6,071 nucleotides of DNA from the NCBI GenBank assembly GCA_020849195.1, contig JADLGT010000089.1, forward strand, positions 1 to 6,071, in the 5' to 3' direction. The stretch is from Bacteroidia bacterium. GTDB taxonomy: Bacteria; Bacteroidota; Bacteroidia; JABDFU01. This document shows positions 1 through 6,071 of the stretch, piece after piece (position 1 is the first letter of the stretch; the number at the start of each line of letters is the position of its first letter). The translations under genes and the position numbers were made by a program. Under the pieces are notes generated by a model that did not search any database, was not told where the DNA came from, and worked only from the letters and a program-made list of their open reading frames with translations.

Positions 1-966
1 ATAGGTGGCATTACCCGACTCACACATTCGGGACTGTCGATGGTAGAATGGAATATGATTGTGGGTTCGAAGCCACCCATGAACGATGCCGATTGGCAAA
101 TACCTTTTGATAAATATAAGCTGACTCCCGAATACCAACAGGTAAATTATCACTTTACTCTCGAAGAGTTTAAATCTATTTATTGGTGGGAGTACATTCA
201 TAGGTTTCTTGGTCGTTTAATAGGAATAATTTTTTTAGTGCCATTCATTTATTTTTGGATTAAAAAAAAATTAGACAGACCTCTTTTCAAGAAACTTCTC
301 CTCATTCTAATTTTAGGAGGTTTTCAGGGTGTTTTGGGATGGTATATGGTTAAGAGCGGGCTTAATAAAGAACCTCGCGTGAGCCATTACCGTTTGGCAG
401 CACATCTAATCAGTGCATTTACAGTTTTTGGTTTTACCTTTTGGACAGCATTGGGGCTTGTGTATAATAAAGTAGCGGTTGAGGCTGGCACGCCTGAAAA
501 TGCAGGTCAAAAAAAATTAAAAAAACTATCCATCGTATTTTTCTGTGTAGTTGTATTACAAATTATATATGGTGCGTTTGTTGCGGGCTTAAAGGCCGGC
601 TACCTATGCCCTACCTGGCCAAAAATGTGCGACGAATGGATACACGATTCGGTATTTGTGTTGCATCCAACATGGAAAAATTTTGTGGAAGGACAGGCAG
701 GTGTGCAATTTATTCATCGTTACATAGCTTATATTGTAGCACTTATGGTAGTGCTTATTTATTATCGATCGCTGCACATGCCTAATCGCACCTTGTTACA
801 GAAACGAATTGTAATGGCATTAGTAATTATTGTCAGCTGCCAGTTTGTGCTTGGGGTGCTTACGCTTTTATACAGTGTGCCCGTACTACTTGGGGTGCTT
901 CATCAAACAGGAGCCTTCGTTTTATTTACCGCATCTTTATTGCTCATTTATCATTTCAGAAATTAG
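1..966 (+). CDS. ctaA: Heme A synthase, COX15/CtaA family (5' end missing)
   Basis: Integral membrane enzyme that oxidises the C8 methyl of heme O to the formyl group of heme A, the cofactor of aa3-type cytochrome oxidases. The frame is open from base 1 and already reads the family motif GGITRLTHSGLSMVEW, so the ATG at 40 is internal and the true start lies upstream. The window holds 321 residues, so only a short N-terminal piece, probably with the first helix, is missing. Numbering from base 1, the four expected heme-ligand histidines are present: H67 (EYIHRFLGR), H135 (YRLAAHLISA), H239 (FIHRYIAY) and H301 (LGVLHQTGA). E64, three residues before H67, matches the conserved ExxH glutamate. 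Seven hydrophobic helices remain visible, with lysine-rich cytoplasmic loops. An unusual Cys pair (CPTWPKMC) follows the fifth helix. No ctaB or oxidase gene follows; the next gene is convergent, 15 bases away. The family call is secure. Confidence 0.93.
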   Translation: MGGITRLTHSGLSMVEWNMIVGSKPPMNDADWQIPFDKYKLTPEYQQVNYHFTLEEFKSIYWWEYIHRFLGRLIGIIFLVPFIYFWIKKKLDRPLFKKLLLILILGGFQGVLGWYMVKSGLNKEPRVSHYRLAAHLISAFTVFGFTFWTALGLVYNKVAVEAGTPENAGQKKLKKLSIVFFCVVVLQIIYGAFVAGLKAGYLCPTWPKMCDEWIHDSVFVLHPTWKNFVEGQAGVQFIHRYIAYIVALMVVLIYYRSLHMPNRTLLQKRIVMALVIIVSCQFVLGVLTLLYSVPVLLGVLHQTGAFVLFTASLLLIYHFRN

Positions 967-981
967 GCGCTTAGGGGCTTG

Positions 982-2856
982 TCAATTTATTTTCACTCCT
1001 ACTACGGTCATGTCGTCAATTTGAGTTTCGTTTTTCATCCATTCCTTAACAGTGTAGTACAGGGCTTCCCGTTGTTCGTTCATGGGCAGCGGACTAATGT
1101 CGGTAAGCAGTTGTTTGAAAGGCGGATAATAAAATTTTTTTCGATCGTCGCCGCCTTTTTGATCGGCATAGCCATCGCTAAACAGATACAGCGTATCGCC
1201 TTTGTGCAACTGAATGGCGTGTTGCTTAAATTGTTGGTTTAGTTTATTTCCCATAGCAATACGATCGGCATCTATTTCGCTTAGTTCATTATTGCGTACA
1301 ATGTAAAGCGAATTATGTGCACCCGCATAGTTTAGCTGCAGTGTAACAAGGTTGATGGAGCAAAAAGCAATGTCCATACCGTTTTTGAGTGAGGCGCGTT
1401 CATCATCATCATTAAAAGTATTGGCAATAGCATTGTTTAATTCGTACAACACTTCGGCAGGTTCAACAATCTGTTTTACTTTTACAATATGCTCAATCAT
1501 ATTATTACCGGCCAATGACATGAACGCACCCGGAACGCCGTGCCCGGTACAGTCGGCCACAGCAATCAAGCTATTTTCTGCTGTGTGGTGATGCCAATAA
1601 AAATCGCCGCTAACAATATCTTTAGGTTTAAAAAAAATAAAGGAGTCGGGGAAACTATTTTTTATGCTTTCTTCATTCGGAAGCAAGGTTTGCTGTATGT
1701 ATTTTGCATATTCGATGCTGTCAAGTATATTTCTGTTTTTGTCTTCGATTTGCCGATAGGCGGCTTTTAATTCAACATTTTTTAGCCGCTCTATTTCCGA
1801 TTCATTTTTCATGGATTCGATTTGTCGCAGCAACGACATGTTCTCAATTTTTTTTGCCGACTCCAAGCTCGCCACCTCTTCTTTCAGTTTGTAATGTTTG
1901 TTCGTGTGGGCCAATGCGGCACGGTAATCGCCCATGTGCAGGTAGGCATCGGCTAACAATTTATGGCAGTTCGAAATTTCTTTTTTTGTTTTTAAGTCGG
2001 AATAAATAAGTAAAGCGCGTTTAAGTTGTTCAACTGCTTCGAGCAACATATTTTTTACCAAAAACAAACGACCAATATTTTGCAGACAGGCCGCTTCGGT
2101 GTTTCGGTCTCCAAATTCAACGGCAATTTTCATACTCTGTATGAGGCATTGCTGCGCATTTTCGAAATCGCGTAGTTCAATATAACAGTCGCCCATATTA
2201 TGCAGGGTGGATGCGGTACCACGTGTGTCGCCCACCTGCGTTTTAATGGCTAAGCTTTTCATGTAGTATTCAATGGCCTTTTCATAGTCGCCACGCACCA
2301 TGTATGTACCGCCAATACCGTTAAGCACTCGTGCCCAAATATTTTTATCGTTCAGTCCACGCGCTAGCTGTTCGCTTCGCGAATAATAGTTAAGTGCATT
2401 GTCGTAATCTTTTATGGAAGCGTAAACGCTGGCAATATTTAGCAGCGACGAAGATTGATCGGGAGGGCTTTTAATTTCTTCCCGTATTTTCAGTGCCTTT
2501 AAATGGTACGATAATGAATTTTCATAATCGCTCATCAGAAAAAAATCGGTTCCTATACAGGAATAAACAGTTGCCATTCCTTTTTGCTCATTCAGTATTT
2601 CAAAAAAGGGTAAAGCTTCGAAACAATATTTTAACGAAAGATCGTAATTAGCTAAAAGTTGGTTGCAGATAGCCAGGTTACGGAGGCTGTAGGCAAGGCC
2701 GGTGTCGTAATTTAACTTTGCCGATTTGTCGCAGGCTTCGTGCGCCATCTCTAATGCGCGTTCGGTATTCGTATTGCGTGTAGTCCACGATTCGTTGTTG
2801 AGCGCGTCTATGCGCTGTTCAATACTTGAATTATTTAATATATTGTTTCCGGGCAC
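982..2856 (-). CDS. TPR-repeat SpoIIE/RsbU-type PP2C phosphatase (second gene of tandem pair)
   Basis: Predicted soluble serine/threonine phosphatase of the kind that activates anti-anti-sigma (STAS) proteins in partner switching. There is no signal peptide or membrane segment. Seven TPR units run in a strict 40-residue register, beginning near residues 53, 93, 133, 173, 213, 253 and 293. A charged coiled-coil linker follows (about 325-395), then the phosphatase domain (about 400-624). Metal-binding motifs are intact: SGDFYW (D418), DCTGHG (D435), LFSDG (D561) and IDDM (D614, D615). Small oddities are HHH directly after SGDFYW and AGAHNSLY where family members usually have AGAHNPLY. The start is GTG at 2856-2854. 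The nearest upstream in-frame stop is that of the preceding gene, and the next ATG (residue 37) would cut the first helices. The paralogue aligns without gaps from R15-I-D, which supports GTG. Probably cotranscribed and translationally coupled with the gene at 2869-4755. The substrate is not identifiable from the window. Confidence 0.93.
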   Translation of the reverse strand: MPGNNILNNSSIEQRIDALNNESWTTRNTNTERALEMAHEACDKSAKLNYDTGLAYSLRNLAICNQLLANYDLSLKYCFEALPFFEILNEQKGMATVYSCIGTDFFLMSDYENSLSYHLKALKIREEIKSPPDQSSSLLNIASVYASIKDYDNALNYYSRSEQLARGLNDKNIWARVLNGIGGTYMVRGDYEKAIEYYMKSLAIKTQVGDTRGTASTLHNMGDCYIELRDFENAQQCLIQSMKIAVEFGDRNTEAACLQNIGRLFLVKNMLLEAVEQLKRALLIYSDLKTKKEISNCHKLLADAYLHMGDYRAALAHTNKHYKLKEEVASLESAKKIENMSLLRQIESMKNESEIERLKNVELKAAYRQIEDKNRNILDSIEYAKYIQQTLLPNEESIKNSFPDSFIFFKPKDIVSGDFYWHHHTAENSLIAVADCTGHGVPGAFMSLAGNNMIEHIVKVKQIVEPAEVLYELNNAIANTFNDDDERASLKNGMDIAFCSINLVTLQLNYAGAHNSLYIVRNNELSEIDADRIAMGNKLNQQFKQHAIQLHKGDTLYLFSDGYADQKGGDDRKKFYYPPFKQLLTDISPLPMNEQREALYYTVKEWMKNETQIDDMTVVGVKIN

Positions 2857-2871
2857 GGTTTCAGTTAACTA
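2854..2871 (-). promoter_or_regulatory. In-frame stop/GTG restart junction between the tandem phosphatase genes
   Basis: On the minus strand the first phosphatase ends with TAG (2871-2869). Four sense codons follow (TTA ACT GAA ACC), then GTG (2856-2854) begins the second, all in one reading frame. There is no room for a promoter and no Shine-Dalgarno-like sequence before the GTG. Translation of the second gene therefore probably depends on ribosomes terminating on the first and reinitiating, which would make the second product less abundant. The coupling is inferred; the spacing and frame are directly visible. Confidence 0.6.
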
Positions 2872-4755
2872 TATGCGTATGCCTATAATAAGCATATCAT
2901 CGATTTGCAGTTCGTTGCCCATCCATTCATACATAGTTTTGTCGAGGAGCGCTTTTTGTTTATCCATGGGCTCTGTATGAATATCGAGGAGTAAGTTTTT
3001 GAAGGGCTCGTAATAAAATTTTTTGCGTAAGTGTCCGCCTTTTTGATCGGCGAAGCCGTCGGTAAAAATATACAGGCAATCGCCTTTTTTAAGTTTGATG
3101 CGGTGATTGGTAAATTTAGCAACAGCACTGTTACCCATCGAAATAGTATCTCCTTTGTATTCGGTAAGTAGTCCATCCGAAAATAAGTACAATGGATTAT
3201 GCGCACCCGCAAATAGCAATTCGTTTTTGGTTTTATTAATAGAACACATGGCAATATCCATGCTGTCGCGCAACCCACTCTCGTCGTGCGCTGCAAGGGT
3301 TCTCTGCATGTAATGATTCAACTCATTTAAAATAAACGAGGGGTTGGGCATCCATTGATTGGCAGTAACTTGGCTAAGCAAACTGTTAGCTACAACCGAC
3401 ATGAGCGCGCCCGAAACACCGTGCCCTGTACAGTCAACGGCCGCCAATAGCACTTCATTTTCTTTTTCATACATCCAAAAAAAATCTCCGCTGATAATGT
3501 CCTTAGGTTTCTGAAAAACAAACGAATCAGGGAAATATTGTTTAAGGCTTGTTGCATGAGGAAGGATAGAATCCTGTATATGTTTGGCGTAGTCTATACT
3601 CTCCATGATACGTCGGTTAGAGTTTTCAATTTCTTCATTTAATTTTTTCAATTCATCATTGGAAATACGATGCTCTTCACTTTCTTTTTTAAGCGTTTCA
3701 ACCTGATGGAGGATGAGCAGGTTTTGAGTTTTTTTCTCTGCTTCTTCTGTAAATAGCTGTTCCTTTTCGGAATAAAATTTTTTGTGATAGTCCAGCGCTT
3801 TTGCATAATCCTCTTTCTGAACATAAAGCTCCGATAATGCAAGATAAATTTCGGCGAGAATATTTTTGTCCGTATAGGCCGGTGCAATGCCCAATGCCTT
3901 TTCAAGACACGCAAGTGCTTTGTCGAGGCTTTTTAACTTTATATACGTACTGCCAAAACCAAGTAACGACAATGCTTCGCCGACCTTGTTGCCTGTGGAT
4001 TCGGCAAGCAATAACGATTTTGCGTAATATTTTTCAGCTTCAATTAATTTACCTTGCATCAAAAAGGCTTCGGCAATATTAGCGTAATTGGGGGTATAAT
4101 CATTGTTTGCTTTACTGCCCTCTGTTAATTTCATGCACTCAAAATAATATTCGAGGGCCTTGTCAAATTCTTTTCTTAATCCGTAAACACTTCCAATGTT
4201 ACCAAGTATAATAGCTTTACTTTGGCTATCTGGGATGGACTTTCCCATTTCAAGCCCCTTTAAAAAATAATTAAGCGCATTCGAATAGTCTTTCTTAATT
4301 CCATAAATATTCCCAACGTTAGTGTACATCGATACGATGCCGGAAGTGTCTTTCAGCAATTCACGAATTTGCAATGACAGAAGGTAGTATTTAAGCGCAT
4401 TTTCGAAATCGCCAAGCAAAAAACTATTCCTTCCGAGTAAGGCAATCGCACTCGCTTCGCCCTGTTTATCATTGATGCTGCGGTAGTGTTCAAGGGATTC
4501 TATCCCTTTCTGAAAGCTCAAGTCGAACTGATACAAGGCTTGGTGGGCATTGGCTTGAGTTCGCAACGCTGCAGCCATGCCCTTGTTATAATTTAAAATA
4601 CGGGCGCTTTGATAGGTCTCTTCAGCTATGCTTAGCGATTGCTTAATATCGGAAAGGCGCAACTCCCAAGCCATCTCGTTACGCAAATCTATTCGGTCGT
4701 AATCGTCTTTGGCTAAAACAATTTGTTCTTCTATTTCTTTTATTCGGTCGGACAT
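2869..4755 (-). CDS. TPR-repeat SpoIIE/RsbU-type PP2C phosphatase (first gene of tandem pair)
   Basis: Paralogue of the downstream gene with the same architecture: an N-terminal helical region, seven TPR units at exact 40-residue spacing (near 59, 99, 139, 179, 219, 259, 299), a coiled-coil linker (about 330-400) carrying SIDYAKHIQDSILP, and a SpoIIE-type phosphatase domain (about 405-628). Catalytic metal residues are all present: SGDFFW (D424), DCTGHG (D441), IFTDG (D566) and IDDM (D619, D620). No signal peptide or transmembrane helix is seen, so it is probably cytoplasmic, unlike the many membrane-anchored relatives in this phylum. The TPR array is the likely sensor or partner-binding part, and the linker would pass the signal on, as known for RsbU and SpoIIE; its ligand is unknown. 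The ATG at 4755-4753 follows an A-rich leader (minus strand TTTAAAAAATA) with no Shine-Dalgarno sequence. It is the first gene of a two-gene operon and is divergent from the universal stress protein gene. Confidence 0.94.
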   Translation of the reverse strand: MSDRIKEIEEQIVLAKDDYDRIDLRNEMAWELRLSDIKQSLSIAEETYQSARILNYNKGMAAALRTQANAHQALYQFDLSFQKGIESLEHYRSINDKQGEASAIALLGRNSFLLGDFENALKYYLLSLQIRELLKDTSGIVSMYTNVGNIYGIKKDYSNALNYFLKGLEMGKSIPDSQSKAIILGNIGSVYGLRKEFDKALEYYFECMKLTEGSKANNDYTPNYANIAEAFLMQGKLIEAEKYYAKSLLLAESTGNKVGEALSLLGFGSTYIKLKSLDKALACLEKALGIAPAYTDKNILAEIYLALSELYVQKEDYAKALDYHKKFYSEKEQLFTEEAEKKTQNLLILHQVETLKKESEEHRISNDELKKLNEEIENSNRRIMESIDYAKHIQDSILPHATSLKQYFPDSFVFQKPKDIISGDFFWMYEKENEVLLAAVDCTGHGVSGALMSVVANSLLSQVTANQWMPNPSFILNELNHYMQRTLAAHDESGLRDSMDIAMCSINKTKNELLFAGAHNPLYLFSDGLLTEYKGDTISMGNSAVAKFTNHRIKLKKGDCLYIFTDGFADQKGGHLRKKFYYEPFKNLLLDIHTEPMDKQKALLDKTMYEWMGNELQIDDMLIIGIRI

Positions 4756-4982
4756 TATTTTTTAAACATACGAAAATCAAATCGTTAATATTATAATGTT
4801 TATTTACTGAGTAGGAAATACAGCCTATAATCCTATCGAATTGTTCCGTACTTGCGGGATGATTATTTCATATTAGAAATTAAAATAACTATATTCGCCC
4901 TACTTTTATTTGGTGTCGAAAGTTTAATTCAACCACGCATTTATTTTAACAATAGACTAAAATTAGCAATAATTTAACGCAC
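4756..4982. promoter_or_regulatory. Divergent AT-rich intergenic region, probable promoters for both directions
   Basis: These 227 bases separate two divergent start codons and contain no plausible open frame, so they should hold the promoters of both the phosphatase operon and the universal stress gene. I compared it with the Bacteroidota consensus (TTG near -33, TAnnTTTG near -7). The best partial matches are TACTTTTA at 4901-4908 on the plus strand and TATGTTTA at 4770-4763 on the minus strand. Both match TAnnTTT but lack the final G and have no TTG at the expected distance. No exact promoter is therefore assigned. The minus-strand match lies only seven bases before its ATG and would imply an almost leaderless transcript. 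Confidence 0.45.
4960..4975 (+). other. Small AU-only hairpin with GCAA tetraloop in the leader of the stress-protein gene
   Basis: AAATTA (4960-4965) and TAATTT (4970-4975) are perfect inverted repeats around GCAA, a GNRA-type tetraloop. The element ends seven bases before the ATG at 4983, where it could affect ribosome access. The stem is only six A-U pairs, so its stability is low, and such repeats are common by chance in AT-rich DNA. Confidence 0.25.
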
Positions 4983-5810
4983 ATGAGTACAAACATTTTT
5001 CTTGTTCCGACCGATTACAGCAAAGTAGCCGACTGCGCTATTAATCATGCTGTAAAATTAGCCCAAACTTTAAACGGAGAAATAACCCTTTTACATGTTG
5101 TAGCAAAAGAAAAGGATGTGGCCGAAAATGAAGTCAAACTCAAAAACATTGCTGACGAAATAAGCAAGGTTAATACTATTAAGACTAACTACGTGGTTCG
5201 TGTAGGAAATATTTTTGATGATATTGGTAAAGTGGCATCCGAAATAAAAGCCCAACTAATTATCATGGGAACACATGGTATGAAAGGCTTTCAGCACATT
5301 ACAGGAAGTTATGCCCTTAAAGTAATTACCAATTCCAAGGTACCCTTTATTGTTGTTCAACAGCGCAACATTCGTGAAGGATATTCTAAAATTATACTTC
5401 CTCTTGAATTAGCTAAAGAAACCAAACAAAAAATTGCTATTACTATTTCGATGGCTAAATATTTTCACTCGAAAATATATGTCTTCTCACCACTTGAAAC
5501 AGACGAGTATTTGAAAAACTCGGCAACACGTAATCTCAATTATACTAAGAGCGAAATGCAAATACATAAAATTCCGTTTGAAATTGCAACAGCCGAGAAA
5601 TCGGGTAATTTTGTGAAACAATTGTTGCAGTATGCCGCACGGGTTGATGCCGACTTAATTACCATGCTCAATATTCAAGATATAGGTTTAGCTGAGTTTA
5701 TTGCCGGTCCCGACGAGCAACAAATCATTACTAACGAGTCGCAAATACCTGTACTTTGTCTGAACCCTGTTAATGTAACGGTTTCAAAAGGAAGTGTATT
5801 GTTTACCTGA
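4983..5810 (+). CDS. Universal stress protein, tandem UspA domains
   Basis: Cytoplasmic stress protein of 275 residues, the usual size of a two-domain Usp. Domain 1 (about 3-127) begins with the beta strand NIFLVPTDYS, whose D11 matches the conserved nucleotide-contacting aspartate. It ends with GTHGMKGFQHITGS (96-109) followed by KVPFIVVQ. This is the ATP-binding loop, although eight residues rather than the classical nine separate GTHG from GS. Domain 2 (about 133-262) keeps the fold pattern (YSKIILPLEL at the start, QIPVLCLNP at the end) but has no GxxG nucleotide loop; DLITMLNIQDIG stands in its place, so it is probably a structural, non-binding half. The ATG at 4983 lies just before the first strand and has no Shine-Dalgarno sequence. 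The gene ends with tandem stops (TGA TAA). It is divergent from the phosphatase operon and convergent with the partial gene to the right. The precise role is unknown; a redox, starvation or general stress response would be typical. Confidence 0.92.
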   Translation: MSTNIFLVPTDYSKVADCAINHAVKLAQTLNGEITLLHVVAKEKDVAENEVKLKNIADEISKVNTIKTNYVVRVGNIFDDIGKVASEIKAQLIIMGTHGMKGFQHITGSYALKVITNSKVPFIVVQQRNIREGYSKIILPLELAKETKQKIAITISMAKYFHSKIYVFSPLETDEYLKNSATRNLNYTKSEMQIHKIPFEIATAEKSGNFVKQLLQYAARVDADLITMLNIQDIGLAEFIAGPDEQQIITNESQIPVLCLNPVNVTVSKGSVLFT

Positions 5811-5817
5811 TAATGTC

Positions 5818-5843
5818 TTAGCCCATTCTTAATCTTCGGCTAA
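5818..5843. terminator. Possible weak bidirectional terminator between convergent genes
   Basis: TTAGCC (5818-5823) and GGCTAA (5838-5843) form a perfect six-base inverted repeat with a 14-base loop, starting eight bases after the stop of the stress-protein gene. It lies in the 86-base gap between two convergent genes, where a shared terminator would be expected. No T-tract follows on either strand and the loop is long, so this is a weak candidate. No better hairpin was seen in the gap. Confidence 0.22.
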
Positions 5844-5896
5844 ACAGTGTGCATTACAAAATAGGGGTTTATACGTAGGCGCATTTGTTATTCCGG

Positions 5897-6071
5897 CTAC
5901 CTAAGCAATTTATAATTTTTATATTCTCCGGCTCTCCATCCGGTAAGACGTTCAATAAACATGAGCAAACGAGAGGCGAAGGATAATTTTTTTTGAGTAG
6001 GGTCGAATGTAAACTCCCAATTTTTCTCTTTTATTCGCTGCTGCATAACTGCAGGATGGGTGCTTGTAAAA
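5897..6071 (-). CDS. C-terminal end of an unidentified protein (partial, runs off the right edge)
   Basis: On the minus strand a frame is open from the window edge to TAG at 5899-5897, giving 57 residues. It reads STHPAVMQQRIKEKNWEF, then FDPTQKKLSF, and ends ERLTGWRAGEYKNYKLLR. The protein-like composition, with alternating charged and aromatic residues, contrasts with the other minus-strand frame I translated here, which has a poorer composition and stops near 5956. The convergent position 86 bases from the stress-protein gene also fits a real gene end. The HPAVM...NWEF...YKNYK tail is faintly reminiscent of the C-termini of some Bacteroidota glycosyltransferases, but that is memory-based and insecure. 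No catalytic domain is visible. No signal or membrane segment lies in the visible part. Confidence 0.7.
   Translation of the reverse strand, partial: FTSTHPAVMQQRIKEKNWEFTFDPTQKKLSFASRLLMFIERLTGWRAGEYKNYKLLR

Noticed and set aside
40..42. ATG as the start of the heme A synthase
   Set aside because: The frame is open to base 1 and the upstream codons encode the conserved GGITRLTHSGLS motif, so the gene begins before the window.
262..270. Run of nine A residues in the heme A synthase as a phase-variation or slippage site
   Set aside because: It encodes three lysines in an expected cytoplasmic loop and the frame is intact on both sides; similar lysine-coding A runs occur near 510 and near 5990 (minus strand), so it looks like AT-rich codon use.
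830..1024. Plus-strand open frame across the end of the heme A synthase
   Set aside because: It overlaps the conserved last helices of the real gene and the convergent gene end; its translation has no recognisable motif.
979..2009. Several plus-strand open frames opposite the second phosphatase (for example 979-1242, 1352-1591, 1704-2009)
   Set aside because: They are antisense shadows of a gene with intact family motifs; their translations have low complexity, many Cys/Phe/Ser residues and no recognisable domain.
2869..2871. TAG between the phosphatases as a nonsense mutation or sequencing error in one long gene
   Set aside because: The first protein ends exactly after the family C-terminus (IDDM...IGIRI) and the second begins with its own matching N-terminal helices, so both are complete units.
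2883..4082. Open frames overlapping the first phosphatase (2883-3296 minus, 3107-3313 plus, 3648-3914 minus, 3801-4082 plus)
   Set aside because: They lie wholly within a well-supported gene in other frames and show no domain or start-site support.
4786..4793. TAATATTA palindrome as an operator
   Set aside because: Only eight bases, all A/T, in a very AT-rich region; expected by chance and with no second copy noticed.
5875..5900. GTAGGC/GGCTAC imperfect inverted repeat as a terminator
   Set aside because: Only five of six pairs with an internal mismatch, and the right arm overlaps the end of the minus-strand gene; no T-tract.

Overview
The window looks like a piece of chromosome from an aerobic member of the Bacteroidota. 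The base composition is AT-rich, start codons have A/T-rich leaders with no Shine-Dalgarno sequence, the heme A synthase is of the COX15-like type, and the phosphatases and universal stress protein resemble families common in that phylum. This assignment is an inference from sequence character; no marker gene is present.

Layout from left to right: (1) 1-966, plus strand: the 3' part of a heme A synthase gene (ctaA/COX15 type), with its 5' end outside the window. (2) 982-2856 and 2869-4755, minus strand: two tandem paralogous genes of nearly equal length (624 and 628 residues). Each encodes seven TPR repeats, a coiled-coil linker and a SpoIIE/RsbU-type PP2C phosphatase domain. They form a likely operon transcribed right to left, and the upstream gene (4755-2869) comes first. 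The second gene starts with GTG only 12 bases after the TAG stop of the first, in the same reading frame. (3) 4756-4982: a 227-bp AT-rich divergent intergenic region. (4) 4983-5810, plus strand: a tandem-domain universal stress protein. (5) 5897-6071, minus strand: the last 57 codons of a further gene that enters from the right edge. I do not recognise it securely.

Working together: heme A synthase supplies the cofactor for aa3-type terminal oxidases and looks functionally separate from the rest, ending tail to tail with the second phosphatase gene. The two phosphatases are complete, apparently soluble and retain all metal-binding motifs. By family analogy they would dephosphorylate a STAS-domain anti-anti-sigma protein in a partner-switching stress pathway, but no STAS or anti-sigma kinase gene lies in the window. 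Their TPR halves have diverged much more than their catalytic halves, which suggests two inputs feeding one type of output. The divergent universal stress protein shares their upstream region, so joint stress regulation is plausible but unproven.

No RNA genes, mobile elements or CRISPR arrays were seen. The most notable feature is the in-frame, nearly gap-free tandem phosphatase pair. I see no clear sign of an entirely new system.
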